NCBI GenBank assembly: GCA_030462125.1
Contig: JAKDZT010000008.1
Location: forward strand, 1 to 32,968
Length of the DNA: 32,968 nt
Direction of reading: 5' to 3'
Source: Tetragenococcus sp.
GTDB taxonomy: Bacteria > Bacillota > Bacilli > Lactobacillales > Enterococcaceae
The notes below the pieces were generated by a model. It saw only the letters and a program-made list of their open reading frames with translations. It ran no database searches and had not been told where the DNA came from. Every line of letters begins with the position of its first letter. Within the stretch, counting starts at the first letter, position 1. This document shows, piece after piece, positions 15,954-24,528 of this stretch. The translations under genes and the position numbers were made by a program.

Positions 15954-16868
15954 ATGACAAAAAAAGTAACGCTACAAGAAATGATTTTAAGCTTGCAAAA
16001 ATATTGGTCAGACAATGGCTGTATGCTTATGCAAGCCTATGATACAGAAAAAGGGGCAGGAACCATGAGCCCGTATACGCTTTTACGTGCGATTGGCCCA
16101 GAGCCATGGAATGCCTGTTATGTTGAACCTTCAAGAAGACCCGCAGATGGCCGTTATGGAGAAAATCCTAACCGCTTGTATCAGCATCATCAACTACAAG
16201 TGGTGATGAAGCCGTCGCCTGAAAATATTCAAGATCTTTATCTAGGAAGTTTAACTTTGTTAGGAATTGATCCTTTAGAACATGATATTCGTTTTGTGGA
16301 AGATAACTGGGAGAACCCTTCGATGGGTTGTGCTGGTGTTGGTTGGGAAGTGTGGTTGGATGGCATGGAAATCACCCAGTTCACTTATTTCCAACAAGTG
16401 GGCGGTTTAGCTTGCTATCCAGTCACTGCAGAATTGACTTACGGTCTAGAACGTTTGGCTTCTTATATCCAAGAAGTGGATAATGTTTTTGATTTAGAAT
16501 GGACCGAAGGCATTAAATATGGGGAAATTTTTAAACAACCCGAATATGAACATTCTCGTTATTCTTTTGATCTGAGTAATCAAGAGATGCTATTAGATAA
16601 TTTTGAAAAATTTGAAGACGAAGCGCAACGTTGTATCGCTGAAAATCTCGTTCATCCGGCCTATGATTATATTTTAAAATGTAGTCATACCTTTAACTTA
16701 TTAGATGCAAGAGGCGCGGTTTCAGTGACCGAGCGTGCAGGCTATTTAGCGCGTATTCGCAATATGGCAAAAGAAGTAGCCAAATTATTTGTCGAAGAAC
16801 GTAAAAAACTTGGTTATCCATTACTAGATCGTGCGCAAGCAGAAGAATTGTTGAAGGAGGAAGACTAA
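15954..16868 (+). CDS. glyQ: Glycyl-tRNA synthetase alpha subunit
   Basis: The catalytic class II subunit of the bacterial alpha2beta2 glycyl-tRNA synthetase, 304 residues. It starts [18 protein letters not shown] and carries the family blocks [35 protein letters not shown] and [21 protein letters not shown] that build the active site. The ORF track start at ATG 15903 falls in the T-box terminator. ATG 15954, after GAAGGGAG, is correct. glyS follows after one base, with its ribosome site inside glyQ. Confidence 0.97.
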   Translation: MTKKVTLQEMILSLQKYWSDNGCMLMQAYDTEKGAGTMSPYTLLRAIGPEPWNACYVEPSRRPADGRYGENPNRLYQHHQLQVVMKPSPENIQDLYLGSLTLLGIDPLEHDIRFVEDNWENPSMGCAGVGWEVWLDGMEITQFTYFQQVGGLACYPVTAELTYGLERLASYIQEVDNVFDLEWTEGIKYGEIFKQPEYEHSRYSFDLSNQEMLLDNFEKFEDEAQRCIAENLVHPAYDYILKCSHTFNLLDARGAVSVTERAGYLARIRNMAKEVAKLFVEERKKLGYPLLDRAQAEELLKEED

Positions 16869-16869
16869 A

Positions 16870-18939
16870 ATGACGGAAAATTTATTAGTGGAAGTCGGAT
16901 TAGAAGAAATGCCAGCCTATGTGGTTGCACCAAGCATTTTACAATTAGAAGAAAAGACGAAGCAGTTTTTACAAGAAAATCATTTAGCGTTTTCAGCTAT
17001 CAACTCTTTTTCCACGCCTAGACGTTTAGCTATTCAAGTACAAGACTTAGCAGAAAAACAAGCAGATACCGAAGAAGAAATTAAAGGTCCGGCGAAAAAA
17101 ATTGCATTAGATGAAAATGGCCATTGGAGTAAAGCGGCTCAAGGTTTTGTTCGTGGCCAAGGATTAACGACAGATGATATTTACTTTAAAACAATCAAAG
17201 ATACAGAATATGTTTATGTAACAAAGAAAACAGTAGGGAAAAACGCGTTTGATGTATTGTCTGGTTTAAAAGATGTTATCACCAGTTTGACATTTCCAGT
17301 GACCATGCATTGGAATAAGTTTGATTTTGAATATATACGTCCTATCCGTTGGTTAGTTGCATTATTGGGTGAACAAGTTGTACCGTTTAAGATTTTAGAC
17401 GTTCAAACAGATCGTATCACTTACGGTCATCGTTTTTTAGGTAAGTCAGTTAAATTAGCACATGCTGATATGTATGAAGAACAATTACAAGAACAATTTG
17501 TTATTGCAAATCATTTTAAACGACAAGAAATGATTGAAACACAAATGCAAGCTATTGCCCAAGAACATCATTGGCAAATTGACATGGATGAGGATTTATT
17601 AGCGGAGGTTAATAATTTAGTGGAATACCCCACAGCTTTTGTAGGAGATTTTGCAGATAAATATTTACAACTTCCAGTGGAAGTACTCGTTACTTCTATG
17701 AAAGAGCATCAGCGCTATTTTGCTGTAAAAACGCCAGAAGGTAAACTTTTACCTCATTTTATATCCGTGCGCAACGGAAATGAAACTAAAATTGAAAATG
17801 TTGCACAAGGGAACGAAAAAGTCCTAGTAGCACGCTTGGAAGATGCGGAATTCTTTTATCAAGAAGATCAAAAATTAAGCATTGATGAATGCGTCGAAAA
17901 GTTAAAGAATGTTACTTTTCATGAAAAAATTGGTTCCATGTATGAAAAAATGCAACGAGTCCAAACGATTACGCAAATTATTGGAAAATACCTAGGCTTA
18001 TCTACAGAAGAATTAGCGGATTTACAACGTGCAGCTCAAATCTATAAATTTGATTTAGTGACTAATATGGTTGACGAGTTCCCCGAATTACAAGGGATTA
18101 TGGGCGAAAAATATGCTTTATTAAAAGGTGAAAAGCCAGAGGTAGCTCAAGCGATACGAGAACATTATTTGCCTATTGCTAGTGAAGGAGAGTTACCAAC
18201 CTCAAATATCGGAGCTGTTTTAGCAATTGCTGATAAGTTGGATAGTTTATTGACCTTTTTTGCCGCAGGATTGAAACCGAAAAGTTCCAGCGATCCGTAT
18301 GCTTTAAGACGACAAACTTATGGCATTGTGCGAATTTTAGCTGCTAAGCATTGGCCATTTCCTTTTACTTCCTTACAACAAAAAATTGAAGAAACGATTA
18401 ACCAAAATGAAGGGCGTTACGGGGCTCATTTAGCAGACCAAGCCGCAGAAGTTCGTAACTTTTTAAAAGGACGTTTACGACAATTTTTATTAGCACAAGA
18501 GCATCGCTATGATGTCATTGACGCTGTTTTAGACGCTGATCAAGACGACCTACATCAATTATTTGAAGCCGCGAATACCTTAGGTCAACATTTACATGAT
18601 GAAGATTTCAAATCTTCCATTGAAGCTTTGACGCGCGTAATGAATTTAGGGCAAAAAGATCAAAGCAAAAATGCTGTTGATCCTTCGCTATTTGAAAATG
18701 AGACGGAAGAAAACTTATATCAAGCTGTTAAAGAACTTGAAGGAAAATTTGCTCAACAAACCGTGGAAGAAAATTACCAAGCTTTGACCCATCTACGTCC
18801 ACTTATTGAGGATTACTTTGATCAAACAATGGTAATGACAGACGATGAAGCGGTACGTAATAACCGTTTGGCGTTGTTAAGAAAAATCACGCAAATGGCT
18901 ATTGCTGTCGCAAGTTTAAATGACTTAGTAACCAAATAA
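16870..18939 (+). CDS. glyS: Glycyl-tRNA synthetase beta subunit
   Basis: The 689-residue beta subunit, required for tRNA-Gly recognition and activity with GlyQ. It begins [17 protein letters not shown] and contains [16 protein letters not shown]-type [25 protein letters not shown] and the C-terminal anticodon-binding region with [18 protein letters not shown]. Length is normal. The ribosome site GAAGGAGG is in the last glyQ codons and the gap is a single base, so subunit synthesis is coupled. Expression is controlled by the glycine T-box. Confidence 0.97.
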   Translation: MTENLLVEVGLEEMPAYVVAPSILQLEEKTKQFLQENHLAFSAINSFSTPRRLAIQVQDLAEKQADTEEEIKGPAKKIALDENGHWSKAAQGFVRGQGLTTDDIYFKTIKDTEYVYVTKKTVGKNAFDVLSGLKDVITSLTFPVTMHWNKFDFEYIRPIRWLVALLGEQVVPFKILDVQTDRITYGHRFLGKSVKLAHADMYEEQLQEQFVIANHFKRQEMIETQMQAIAQEHHWQIDMDEDLLAEVNNLVEYPTAFVGDFADKYLQLPVEVLVTSMKEHQRYFAVKTPEGKLLPHFISVRNGNETKIENVAQGNEKVLVARLEDAEFFYQEDQKLSIDECVEKLKNVTFHEKIGSMYEKMQRVQTITQIIGKYLGLSTEELADLQRAAQIYKFDLVTNMVDEFPELQGIMGEKYALLKGEKPEVAQAIREHYLPIASEGELPTSNIGAVLAIADKLDSLLTFFAAGLKPKSSSDPYALRRQTYGIVRILAAKHWPFPFTSLQQKIEETINQNEGRYGAHLADQAAEVRNFLKGRLRQFLLAQEHRYDVIDAVLDADQDDLHQLFEAANTLGQHLHDEDFKSSIEALTRVMNLGQKDQSKNAVDPSLFENETEENLYQAVKELEGKFAQQTVEENYQALTHLRPLIEDYFDQTMVMTDDEAVRNNRLALLRKITQMAIAVASLNDLVTK

Positions 18940-18992
18940 AATAAAAGCCAAGTAAAGTCGGGATTTTACCTGATTTTACTTGGCTTTTATTT
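18940..18992. terminator. Bidirectional terminator between glyS and the AEC transporter gene
   Basis: ATAAAAGCCAAGTAAA pairs with TTTTACTTGGCTTTTAT, with a further GTAAA/TTTAC pair inside. A- and T-rich flanks allow use from both sides of these convergent genes. Confidence 0.85.
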
Positions 18993-19938
18993 ATACCATA
19001 TAAATTATTTTTAATAAGAAAGGAATATAGAGTAAATACAATAAGACCGAATATCCCAAGCTAGAAGCGGCAAACTCTTCATCTGCACGATAGCTACGTG
19101 CGAGTATAGGGATAGAGTTTTGCACCGGCATTGCGGCTTGAATGATAAATACTTGCAACATTAAGGTAGGAACTGTAATCCATTGGCCTAACAACCAGAC
19201 AATTAAAGGAGAAAACACATAGCGCCCCAATAATACACCGATAATATCTTTATTTAATTTGAGATTTTTAATCCCATGAAAATAGACGATGATTCCTATG
19301 ATAAACATGGATAAAGGGGTCGTTAAGTTTGCCAGATAGGTTCCAAAGTCAGCGAGAAATTCGGGAACTTTGATATTTAATAACATCCAAACCAATCCGA
19401 TTAAAAAACCCAATAGAGCAGGAGAGAAGATTTTTTTAAGAACGGCTAAGGGATTGAAAGTGACGGTGGCTTCTTTGATCTGTGGACCGTCTAAGGCAAT
19501 AAAGTAAACCCCTAATGTCCAAAAAATCGTTGTATTGATGATGTAATACAACAAAACATAAGGGACAGCTTCTTCACCGAAAATAGCTAAGTTAATAGGT
19601 AAGCCAATAAAAATGGTATTTGAACAAGTAAAAATCGTTGTAAAAATCCCTCTACGGGAAGCTTTAACTTGAAAAAGCCGACGATAGACTATACTGACAA
19701 GCATGGTTAAAAGCATTGAAAGAATAGGAATGATCATTCCTTGAAAAAGAGATAGAAATTCCTCTTTAGAAAAATTGTCAGTTATCGTTAGAAACATATT
19801 AAAAGGTAAAGCCAAGTTTAATACGAGTTTAGAAAATACATCCGCTGTACGATTAGAAAACCATTGTCTATAAGATAAAAAATAACCGACAAACATTAAT
19901 AAAAAAATCACTAAAATATTTAAATAAGCTTCTAGCAA
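18991..19938 (-). CDS. AEC-family (auxin efflux carrier-like) transporter
   Basis: A 315-residue protein with about ten hydrophobic helices in two halves, typical of the AEC family, whose bacterial members export or take up carboxylates such as malate. The start LNILVIFLLMFVGYFLSYRQWF and the C-terminal QAAMPVQNSIPILARSYRADEEFAASSLGYSVL are family features, as is NTTIFWTLGVYFI in the middle. The ribosome site AAGGAGG (minus strand) precedes ATG. It lies behind the yidC terminator and may have a separate weak promoter or depend on read-through. Substrate is unknown; in lactic acid bacteria malate permease is one possibility. Confidence 0.82.
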   Translation of the reverse strand: MLEAYLNILVIFLLMFVGYFLSYRQWFSNRTADVFSKLVLNLALPFNMFLTITDNFSKEEFLSLFQGMIIPILSMLLTMLVSIVYRRLFQVKASRRGIFTTIFTCSNTIFIGLPINLAIFGEEAVPYVLLYYIINTTIFWTLGVYFIALDGPQIKEATVTFNPLAVLKKIFSPALLGFLIGLVWMLLNIKVPEFLADFGTYLANLTTPLSMFIIGIIVYFHGIKNLKLNKDIIGVLLGRYVFSPLIVWLLGQWITVPTLMLQVFIIQAAMPVQNSIPILARSYRADEEFAASSLGYSVLLYLLYIPFLLKIIYMV

Positions 19939-19954
19939 TAATGAGCGACCTCCT

Positions 19955-19997
19955 TAAAAAAAGCGAAAAAGGAAGAACTTCTTCCCATTTCGCTTCA
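19955..19997 (-). terminator. Terminator of yidC (minus strand)
   Basis: On the minus strand AAGCGAAA...GGAAGAAG and CTTCC...TTTCGCTT form a long hairpin followed by TTTTTTT. It lies between yidC and the downstream AEC gene. Confidence 0.75.
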
Positions 19998-20000
19998 TTC

Positions 20001-20945
20001 TTAATTATTGTTATGATGATGTTGCTGCTTACCCGCGTTTCTGTTTCTATTTTTATTAGAATTTGTCGGCTTAGCTGCTGCTTTTTGTTTAGCCTCAGTG
20101 GCAGGCGACGGCTCTTTTCGTTCAGTAACAACAGTTTTTGGCGGATTTTCTTCCATTTCTTTAGCAATTTGTTTTTTGATGCGCGGTTTCATCAAAACAT
20201 TGGTAATAAATGTTTGAATACATCCGATGATCCCACCAACAACCCAATATAAAGTAGTTCCAGCAGGTGAAGAAAGGGATACAAATACGATCATCATCGG
20301 TGAAACGATCATCATACTACGCATTTGTTTTTTCTGCTCAGCAGGAATTCCAATCATTGAAATAAACGATTGAGCGACATAAGCTAATCCGGCAAACACA
20401 ACGAGCGCTAAACTACGTTCACCTAGGTTCATACCAAAAAAGGTAGCTGATCCAATCCCCGGCGTATAACGGGTAGTAAAGAATAAGGCCGAAAAGATCG
20501 GCATTTGAATCAATAATGGTAAACAACCAATTCCACCGAACATACTGACATTGTTTTCTTTATAGACCTCTTGCATTTCTTTTTGTGCTTGCATTTGTTC
20601 TTCTTGGGAAGAGGCTTTTTTCATATTAGCTTGGGCAATATCGATTTGTGGTTTCAAATATTGCATTTTCTCTGATTGAAACATTGATTTACGCGATTGA
20701 TGAATCATTAACGGCATTAAAATAAAACGAATAATGATCGTTAAAACAATGATAGCCCAACCAAAACCTAATCCCCAATTATCAGCCATATAGGTTAAAA
20801 AGCTACCTAAGGGATTTACTAAAAAGCGATAAATGAGGCCACTAGGATCAGGCGATCCATCGTCTAGACGTTTTACGCAACCGCTAAGTGTGATCAACGT
20901 TGCTAAAAGGCCAGAAGTAAGCAGCCATTTTTTTATTTTATTCAT
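20001..20945 (-). CDS. yidC: Membrane protein insertase YidC/Oxa1, lipoprotein form with basic tail
   Basis: A 314-residue insertase that helps integrate membrane proteins with or without SecYEG. It has a lipoprotein signal with lipobox LSGC (Cys23), then the Oxa1 core: LTYMADNWGLGFGWAIIVLTIIIRF, a cytoplasmic helical hairpin, GGIGCLPLLIQMPIFSALFF, a Met-rich segment MRSMMIVSPMMIVFV, and LYWVVGGIIGCIQTF. The C-terminal 50 residues are strongly basic and end in HHHNNN. A long basic tail is the mark of YidC2-type paralogues, where it binds ribosomes, so a second paralogue with a shorter tail is expected elsewhere. It is encoded downstream of acyP, but has its own good promoter. Confidence 0.93.
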   Translation of the reverse strand: MNKIKKWLLTSGLLATLITLSGCVKRLDDGSPDPSGLIYRFLVNPLGSFLTYMADNWGLGFGWAIIVLTIIIRFILMPLMIHQSRKSMFQSEKMQYLKPQIDIAQANMKKASSQEEQMQAQKEMQEVYKENNVSMFGGIGCLPLLIQMPIFSALFFTTRYTPGIGSATFFGMNLGERSLALVVFAGLAYVAQSFISMIGIPAEQKKQMRSMMIVSPMMIVFVSLSSPAGTTLYWVVGGIIGCIQTFITNVLMKPRIKKQIAKEMEENPPKTVVTERKEPSPATEAKQKAAAKPTNSNKNRNRNAGKQQHHHNNN

Positions 20946-20984
20946 GTTATTTTCCTTTACTTTCCTTAATTTTGCACAAACTTA

Positions 20985-21013
20985 ACTATACTAAAAAACG
21001 GGCTGTTTTTCAA
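20985..21013 (-). promoter_or_regulatory. Sigma-A promoter of yidC
   Basis: On the minus strand TTGAAA, a 17-bp spacer and TATAGT precede the yidC start by about 40 bp. Confidence 0.65.
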
Positions 21014-21050
21014 TGTACAATAACAAAATAAAGGAAAGAAAAAGAAATTT

Positions 21051-21323
21051 TTAATTAGCGATAAAGCTATTGCGTTCTTTAATTGATGGATCATCTTCAA
21101 CTTTGATATTAGACACATGCCCTGCAGGAGAAGGGGATTCTTTAACCCTTTGAATAAAGCGTTCTATCGCATTATCTTCACCACAAGCTTCCATTGATAC
21201 CGAACCGTCCATTTCGTTTCTTGCAACGCCGGTAACGCCCAACTCATCAGCGACCATTTTGGTAGAATAACGAAAACCTACACCTTGTACACGTCCTTCG
21301 ACTATCATTCGTACTTTTCTCAT
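21051..21323 (-). CDS. acyP: Acylphosphatase
   Basis: A 90-residue enzyme that hydrolyses carboxyl-phosphate bonds of acylphosphates. The catalytic Arg18 sits in GRVQGVGFR and the catalytic Asn36 in VARNEMDGSV, both intact. The rest of the small ferredoxin-like fold is of normal length. The ribosome site GAGGAGGG precedes ATG. It is divergent from the SPOUT methyltransferase gene, with facing promoters that share the same -35 region, an arrangement also found in other lactic acid bacteria (from memory). Confidence 0.95.
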   Translation of the reverse strand: MRKVRMIVEGRVQGVGFRYSTKMVADELGVTGVARNEMDGSVSMEACGEDNAIERFIQRVKESPSPAGHVSNIKVEDDPSIKERNSFIAN

Positions 21324-21348
21324 GTTGTAACCCTCCTCTTTTAACTAC

Positions 21349-21402
21349 ATAATAGCGCTTTTTAAAGAAATGAACAAGTAAAGCAATTTTTTGTGTTATA
21401 AT
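21349..21402. promoter_or_regulatory. Divergent promoters of acyP and the SPOUT methyltransferase gene
   Basis: Minus strand: TTGTTC (21372-21377), a 17-bp spacer and TATTAT (21349-21354) drive acyP. Plus strand: extended -10 TGTTATAAT (21394-21402) drives the methyltransferase, with a poor -35 near TGAACA (21371-21376) that overlaps the acyP -35. The plus-strand transcript would start only about 11 nt before the GTG codon. Confidence 0.6.
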
Positions 21403-21419
21403 AGCTTTGAGGTGAAATT

Positions 21420-22178
21420 GTGAAAGAGATCCAAGCAGCAAAAAATAACAAAATAAAAGAATTAAAGAAACTTCATCAAAGAAAATATCGTAGCCAATCG
21501 GAGAATTATTTATTAGAAGGCTTTCATTTAGTGGAAGAAGCGGCAAAGGCTAACGCAAAGATTAAAGAAGTTTATCTTGACGAACGCGGCTTGCAATTAT
21601 GGCAAGAATGGGTTGAGCGCTATCAGCTTGATTATTATTTACTTTCTGATGAGGCGATGAAAGCTCTATCTGAATTACCCACGCCTCAAGGGATGATTGC
21701 CTTAGTGCAAAAAAGTGATCCGAACCTTGCAGATTTTTCTGGCAAATGGTTGTTACTAGACAATGTGCAAGATCCTGGAAACGTTGGTACGATCGTACGA
21801 ACAGCTGATGCAGCAGGTTTTGATGGTGTGTTTCTAGGAAAAGGATCGGCTGACAAGTATAGTAGTAAAGTGTTACGAAGTATGCAAGGAAGCCAGTTTC
21901 ATTTACCCATTTTCAGCGGGGACATAAAAGAAACGATCCCTGAATTCAAAAAAATGGGTAGTAACGTTTACGGTACCAAATTAGATCAAGCAGCTTTATC
22001 CTACACACAGGTTGAAAAAACGCCATCTTTTGCTCTTATTCTAGGTAATGAAGGCCAAGGAATGACGGAAGAAATTTTACAAATGACAGACCAAAACTTG
22101 TATATTCCTATATATGGTGCTGCTGAATCGCTTAATGTCGGAGTTGCAGCCGGAATTTTAATGTATGCATTGATCTAA
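21420..22178 (+). CDS. SPOUT/TrmH-family RNA 2'-O-methyltransferase (YsgA-like)
   Basis: A 252-residue methyltransferase. The N-terminal substrate-binding domain (AAKNNKIKELKKLHQRKYR...YLLEGFHLVEEA) is like L30e-type domains of RlmB/YsgA proteins. The C-terminal SPOUT knot has all three motifs: NVQDPGNVGTIVRTADAAGF (motif 1), LILGNEGQGM (motif 2) and IPIYGAAESLNVGVAAGILMY (motif 3), which bind S-adenosylmethionine. It should methylate a ribose in rRNA or tRNA; the exact nucleotide cannot be read from sequence. The start is GTG with GAGGTG 5 bp upstream; no in-frame ATG precedes it. Confidence 0.9.
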   Translation: MKEIQAAKNNKIKELKKLHQRKYRSQSENYLLEGFHLVEEAAKANAKIKEVYLDERGLQLWQEWVERYQLDYYLLSDEAMKALSELPTPQGMIALVQKSDPNLADFSGKWLLLDNVQDPGNVGTIVRTADAAGFDGVFLGKGSADKYSSKVLRSMQGSQFHLPIFSGDIKETIPEFKKMGSNVYGTKLDQAALSYTQVEKTPSFALILGNEGQGMTEEILQMTDQNLYIPIYGAAESLNVGVAAGILMYALI

Positions 22179-22243
22179 GAGGTTAAGGAACTTTTAAAAT
22201 TAAGCGTTTTTTTGTTTGAATGTTTAGCTTGTAGGTGAAAACG

Positions 22244-22252
22244 TGTTATACT
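22244..22252 (+). promoter_or_regulatory. Extended -10 promoter of the HD-domain gene
   Basis: TGTTATACT is a good extended -10 and lies downstream of the ATG (22235) used by the ORF track. This supports ATG 22301 as the start. Confidence 0.6.
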
Positions 22253-22300
22253 CGAAAGTGTAAATATATAAAAGTCCAAAAAAGGTGGCAATCAATTTAT

Positions 22301-22804
22301 ATGAAAATAACTTGGCAAGAAGATCCGGAATATGTTTCCTATGTAGAGGATTTACTTGAAACAGAAGAGGTTCAAAAATTAGGCGTGTTTGTTCAACACA
22401 GACATTCTACACGTTTAGAACATTCTATCAGCGTTTCATATAGTAGTTATAAATTAGCAAAGAGATTCAACGGAGATGCCAAAGCTTGTGCTCGTGCAGG
22501 GTTGCTACATGACTTGTTTTATTACGATTGGCGCACAACCAAGTTTGATGAAGGAACTCATGCCTATGTGCATCCACGAATCGCTTGTAAAAACGCTGAA
22601 AAATTAACTGAATTAACAGACATGGAAAAAGATATTATCATTAAGCATATGTTTGGCGCTACCATTGCACCACCACGTTATAAAGAAAGTTATATCGTAA
22701 CAATGGTCGACAAATATTGTGCAGTAAAAGAAGCAAGTCTTCCAATGAGTGAACGAATTAAACATCGTTGGAATACAACATTTAAGAAAAAACAATCAGC
22801 TTAG
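22301..22804 (+). CDS. HD-superfamily hydrolase
   Basis: A 167-residue HD-domain protein. The metal-binding pattern is seen as RLEHSISVSYSSYKLAKRF followed by AGLLHDLFYYDW, with later histidines in HAYVHPRIACKNAEKL and IIKHMFG. HD hydrolases cleave phosphomonoesters or phosphodiesters of nucleotides; a specific substrate is not known to me. The upstream extension in the ORF track is rejected because it would begin before the -10 box. AAGGTGG is 12 bp from ATG 22301, slightly distant. It directly follows the SPOUT gene but has its own promoter and terminator. Confidence 0.85.
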   Translation: MKITWQEDPEYVSYVEDLLETEEVQKLGVFVQHRHSTRLEHSISVSYSSYKLAKRFNGDAKACARAGLLHDLFYYDWRTTKFDEGTHAYVHPRIACKNAEKLTELTDMEKDIIIKHMFGATIAPPRYKESYIVTMVDKYCAVKEASLPMSERIKHRWNTTFKKKQSA

Positions 22805-22843
22805 AAAAAAACTTGAACTATTTTTTTAGTTCAAGTTTTTTTG
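22805..22843 (+). terminator. Intrinsic terminator of the HD-domain gene
   Basis: AAAAAAACTTGAACTA pairs perfectly with TAGTTCAAGTTTTTTT around a 6-nt T loop. Confidence 0.9.
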
Positions 22844-22889
22844 CGCGATTGAGAGATTTAATCATAATATGAAAAGTTTTATTCGAATC

Positions 22890-23037
22890 CTACCCTAGTT
22901 TTCCTGGTTTCTAGGGTCCCTATTCTGAACCTACCCTAGATTTTTTATTTCTAGGGTCATTATTTTGAATCTACCCTAGATTTCTAATTTCTAGGGTCCC
23001 TATTTTGAATCTACCTTAGATTTCTAATTTCTAGAGC
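22890..23037. repeat. Array of four ACCCTAG...CTAGGGT units at a 40-41 bp period
   Basis: ACCCTAG starts at 22892, 22933 and 22973, with the decayed ACCTTAG at 23013 (steps 41, 40, 40). CTAGGGT starts at 22911, 22951 and 22991, with decayed CTAGAGC at 23031 (steps 40). The middle units are ACCCTAGA-N9-TCTAGGGT hairpins with 8-bp arms, joined by 15-nt linkers such as CCCTATTCTGAACCT. The last unit has lost arm complementarity. It lies between the convergent ends of the HD gene and the YdcF-like gene. Geometry and linker resemble the 2526-2792 array, but the arm sequence is different. Confidence 0.88.
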
Positions 23038-23205
23038 TACTTTCAAGAAACGCTCTCCATCTTTTGAAAAATAAGGGGCGTTGCCATTAGTAGCTGTCAC
23101 GATCTAATTACAAATAACGACTTTTTTTCCTCACTACTACAAGCCTTGATAAATTTTACACTTTACATACATTAAGCAAAAGTTCCCTTGTTGAATGCGC
23201 GGGTC

Positions 23206-24411
23206 TTAAGGGCTGAAGATTTGTGAAATAATGGATAGCCCTAATAATAAAAATCCCATCACACCAACAATGGTAAAATGCCGCTTTCGCTTCATAGCAA
23301 TGACGGCGATAAATTCGCGTAAAAAAGCGTTGGGAAGGTAGTAAAATGCTGTTTTGGCACCAATTCCTTCTGCTTTTAAATGCGCCATTTTTGCAAATAT
23401 CCCAGCGCGGAAAATATGGTAATTATTGGATGAAAAGATGACGTTAGGCGATTTGATTCCTGAATGGTCGATAATTTCTCGGGAATATTGCATATTTTCA
23501 AGTGTGGTGGCCGAGTTCGTTTCGATTAAAATATCCTCTTCTGGAATCCCTTGTTGAAGAGCATATTTTTTCATCGCTACCGCTTCAGGAACTTTTTCAT
23601 CTGGTCCTTGGCCACCAGACATAATAAATCTTACTAAATGTCGAGTATACTTTCGTTGTTGATAATAAAAAGTGATCGCGCGCTGAATACGACTAGCTAG
23701 TAAAGGAGAAACATATTCCCCATGAACTAGACCTGCGCCTAAAACAATAATAAAGTCTTGCTTATAAGAGGGACGGTTAAATTGATATAAAATCGAAGCG
23801 CTGAGAAAATTTAAAAAGGCAATAACAAAATAGGCAAACATTGCCGGTAAAATAGATAGTAATAATGTTGCCCAATTTGGCAGCATGTTAGCGATAAATG
23901 AATCATAAACCAACCATATAGACATTAAAACTGCTAAAATTAAGGTCAATAAGTTTGCTAATGAATGTGTTTCTCTTCTAATGACCACAAGAGCATTCCA
24001 GTAAAATAAAATAATCAAACCCGTAAAGCCAAATAAAGCAACCGCTAGAAATAAAATACCAACTAAAGAGAGCAAACCAAACACGAGTAGATCTTGTGTG
24101 ATTAAAAAATTATAGATTAAATAAATGCCCAAACTAATAATAAATAGGTTAAAAAGGAAACCATTCATCACACGTGCCTTTTCGCGGTGAAACATCCAAG
24201 CAAAAAGACCAAAAAAAAGCAGCGGAACAATAAAAAAATAACTTTTATTGAGAGCTTCAATAGTGGCTAAATATAGGATTAAATAGAAAAAAGATCCGTA
24301 GGCTAGTTTTAAAAAGAAACCAGGCTTGTTACTTTTTTTATGTCGTTTTATAAGGATAAAAACGAGTAATATATAAGGTAGCACAAACCAAGGGATGTAC
24401 TCATAGTTCAT
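23206..24411 (-). CDS. Membrane-anchored YdcF/SanA-like (DUF218) protein
   Basis: A 401-residue protein with an N-terminal half of about seven to eight hydrophobic helices and a C-terminal DUF218 domain from about residue 220. The DUF218 hallmarks are DFIIVLGAGL, SRIQRAITFYYQQ, FIMSGGQGPDE, ETNSATTLENM and SSNNYHIFRAG. Related proteins (SanA, YdcF, ElyC) have been tied to envelope integrity and undecaprenyl metabolism, but no defined reaction is assigned here. The ORF track start at 24510 is rejected: AAGGAG lies 8 bp before the ATG at 24411, giving MNYEYIPWFVLPYILLVFIL as a membrane start. It is divergent from the GyrI-like gene. Confidence 0.85.
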   Translation of the reverse strand: MNYEYIPWFVLPYILLVFILIKRHKKSNKPGFFLKLAYGSFFYLILYLATIEALNKSYFFIVPLLFFGLFAWMFHREKARVMNGFLFNLFIISLGIYLIYNFLITQDLLVFGLLSLVGILFLAVALFGFTGLIILFYWNALVVIRRETHSLANLLTLILAVLMSIWLVYDSFIANMLPNWATLLLSILPAMFAYFVIAFLNFLSASILYQFNRPSYKQDFIIVLGAGLVHGEYVSPLLASRIQRAITFYYQQRKYTRHLVRFIMSGGQGPDEKVPEAVAMKKYALQQGIPEEDILIETNSATTLENMQYSREIIDHSGIKSPNVIFSSNNYHIFRAGIFAKMAHLKAEGIGAKTAFYYLPNAFLREFIAVIAMKRKRHFTIVGVMGFLLLGLSIISQIFSP

Positions 24412-24433
24412 AAAATTCACTCCTTGTAGGCAT

Positions 24434-24442
24434 AGTATAGCA
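24434..24442 (-). promoter_or_regulatory. Extended -10 promoter of the YdcF-like gene
   Basis: Minus strand TGCTATACT, 22 bp before the ATG at 24411; the -35 region is AT-rich and not consensus. It lies inside the longer ORF of the track, supporting the shorter start. Confidence 0.5.
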
Positions 24443-24528
24443 AAATTTTTTAATAAATACTTGTAATATTCGCTCAATTGTAAAAAATTCGTTACAATAA
24501 AGAAGAGCAAAATGAAGGAGATGATTAT

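Larger units (their letters stand above)
22805..23205. other. 401-bp intergenic region between convergent genes
   Basis: It holds the HD-gene terminator, the ACCCTAG array and about 165 bp (23041-23205) in which I see no gene. CCCTT/AAGGG near 23185-23212 could be a weak minus-strand hairpin for the YdcF-like gene. Confidence 0.7.

Noticed and set aside
15662-16015. 117-codon minus-strand ORF across the T-box
   Set aside because: It is antisense to the T-box riboswitch and the glyQ start; composition reflects RNA structure and not protein.
19941-20252. 103-codon plus-strand ORF opposite the yidC tail
   Set aside because: It runs through the yidC terminator and is antisense to the low-complexity yidC tail.
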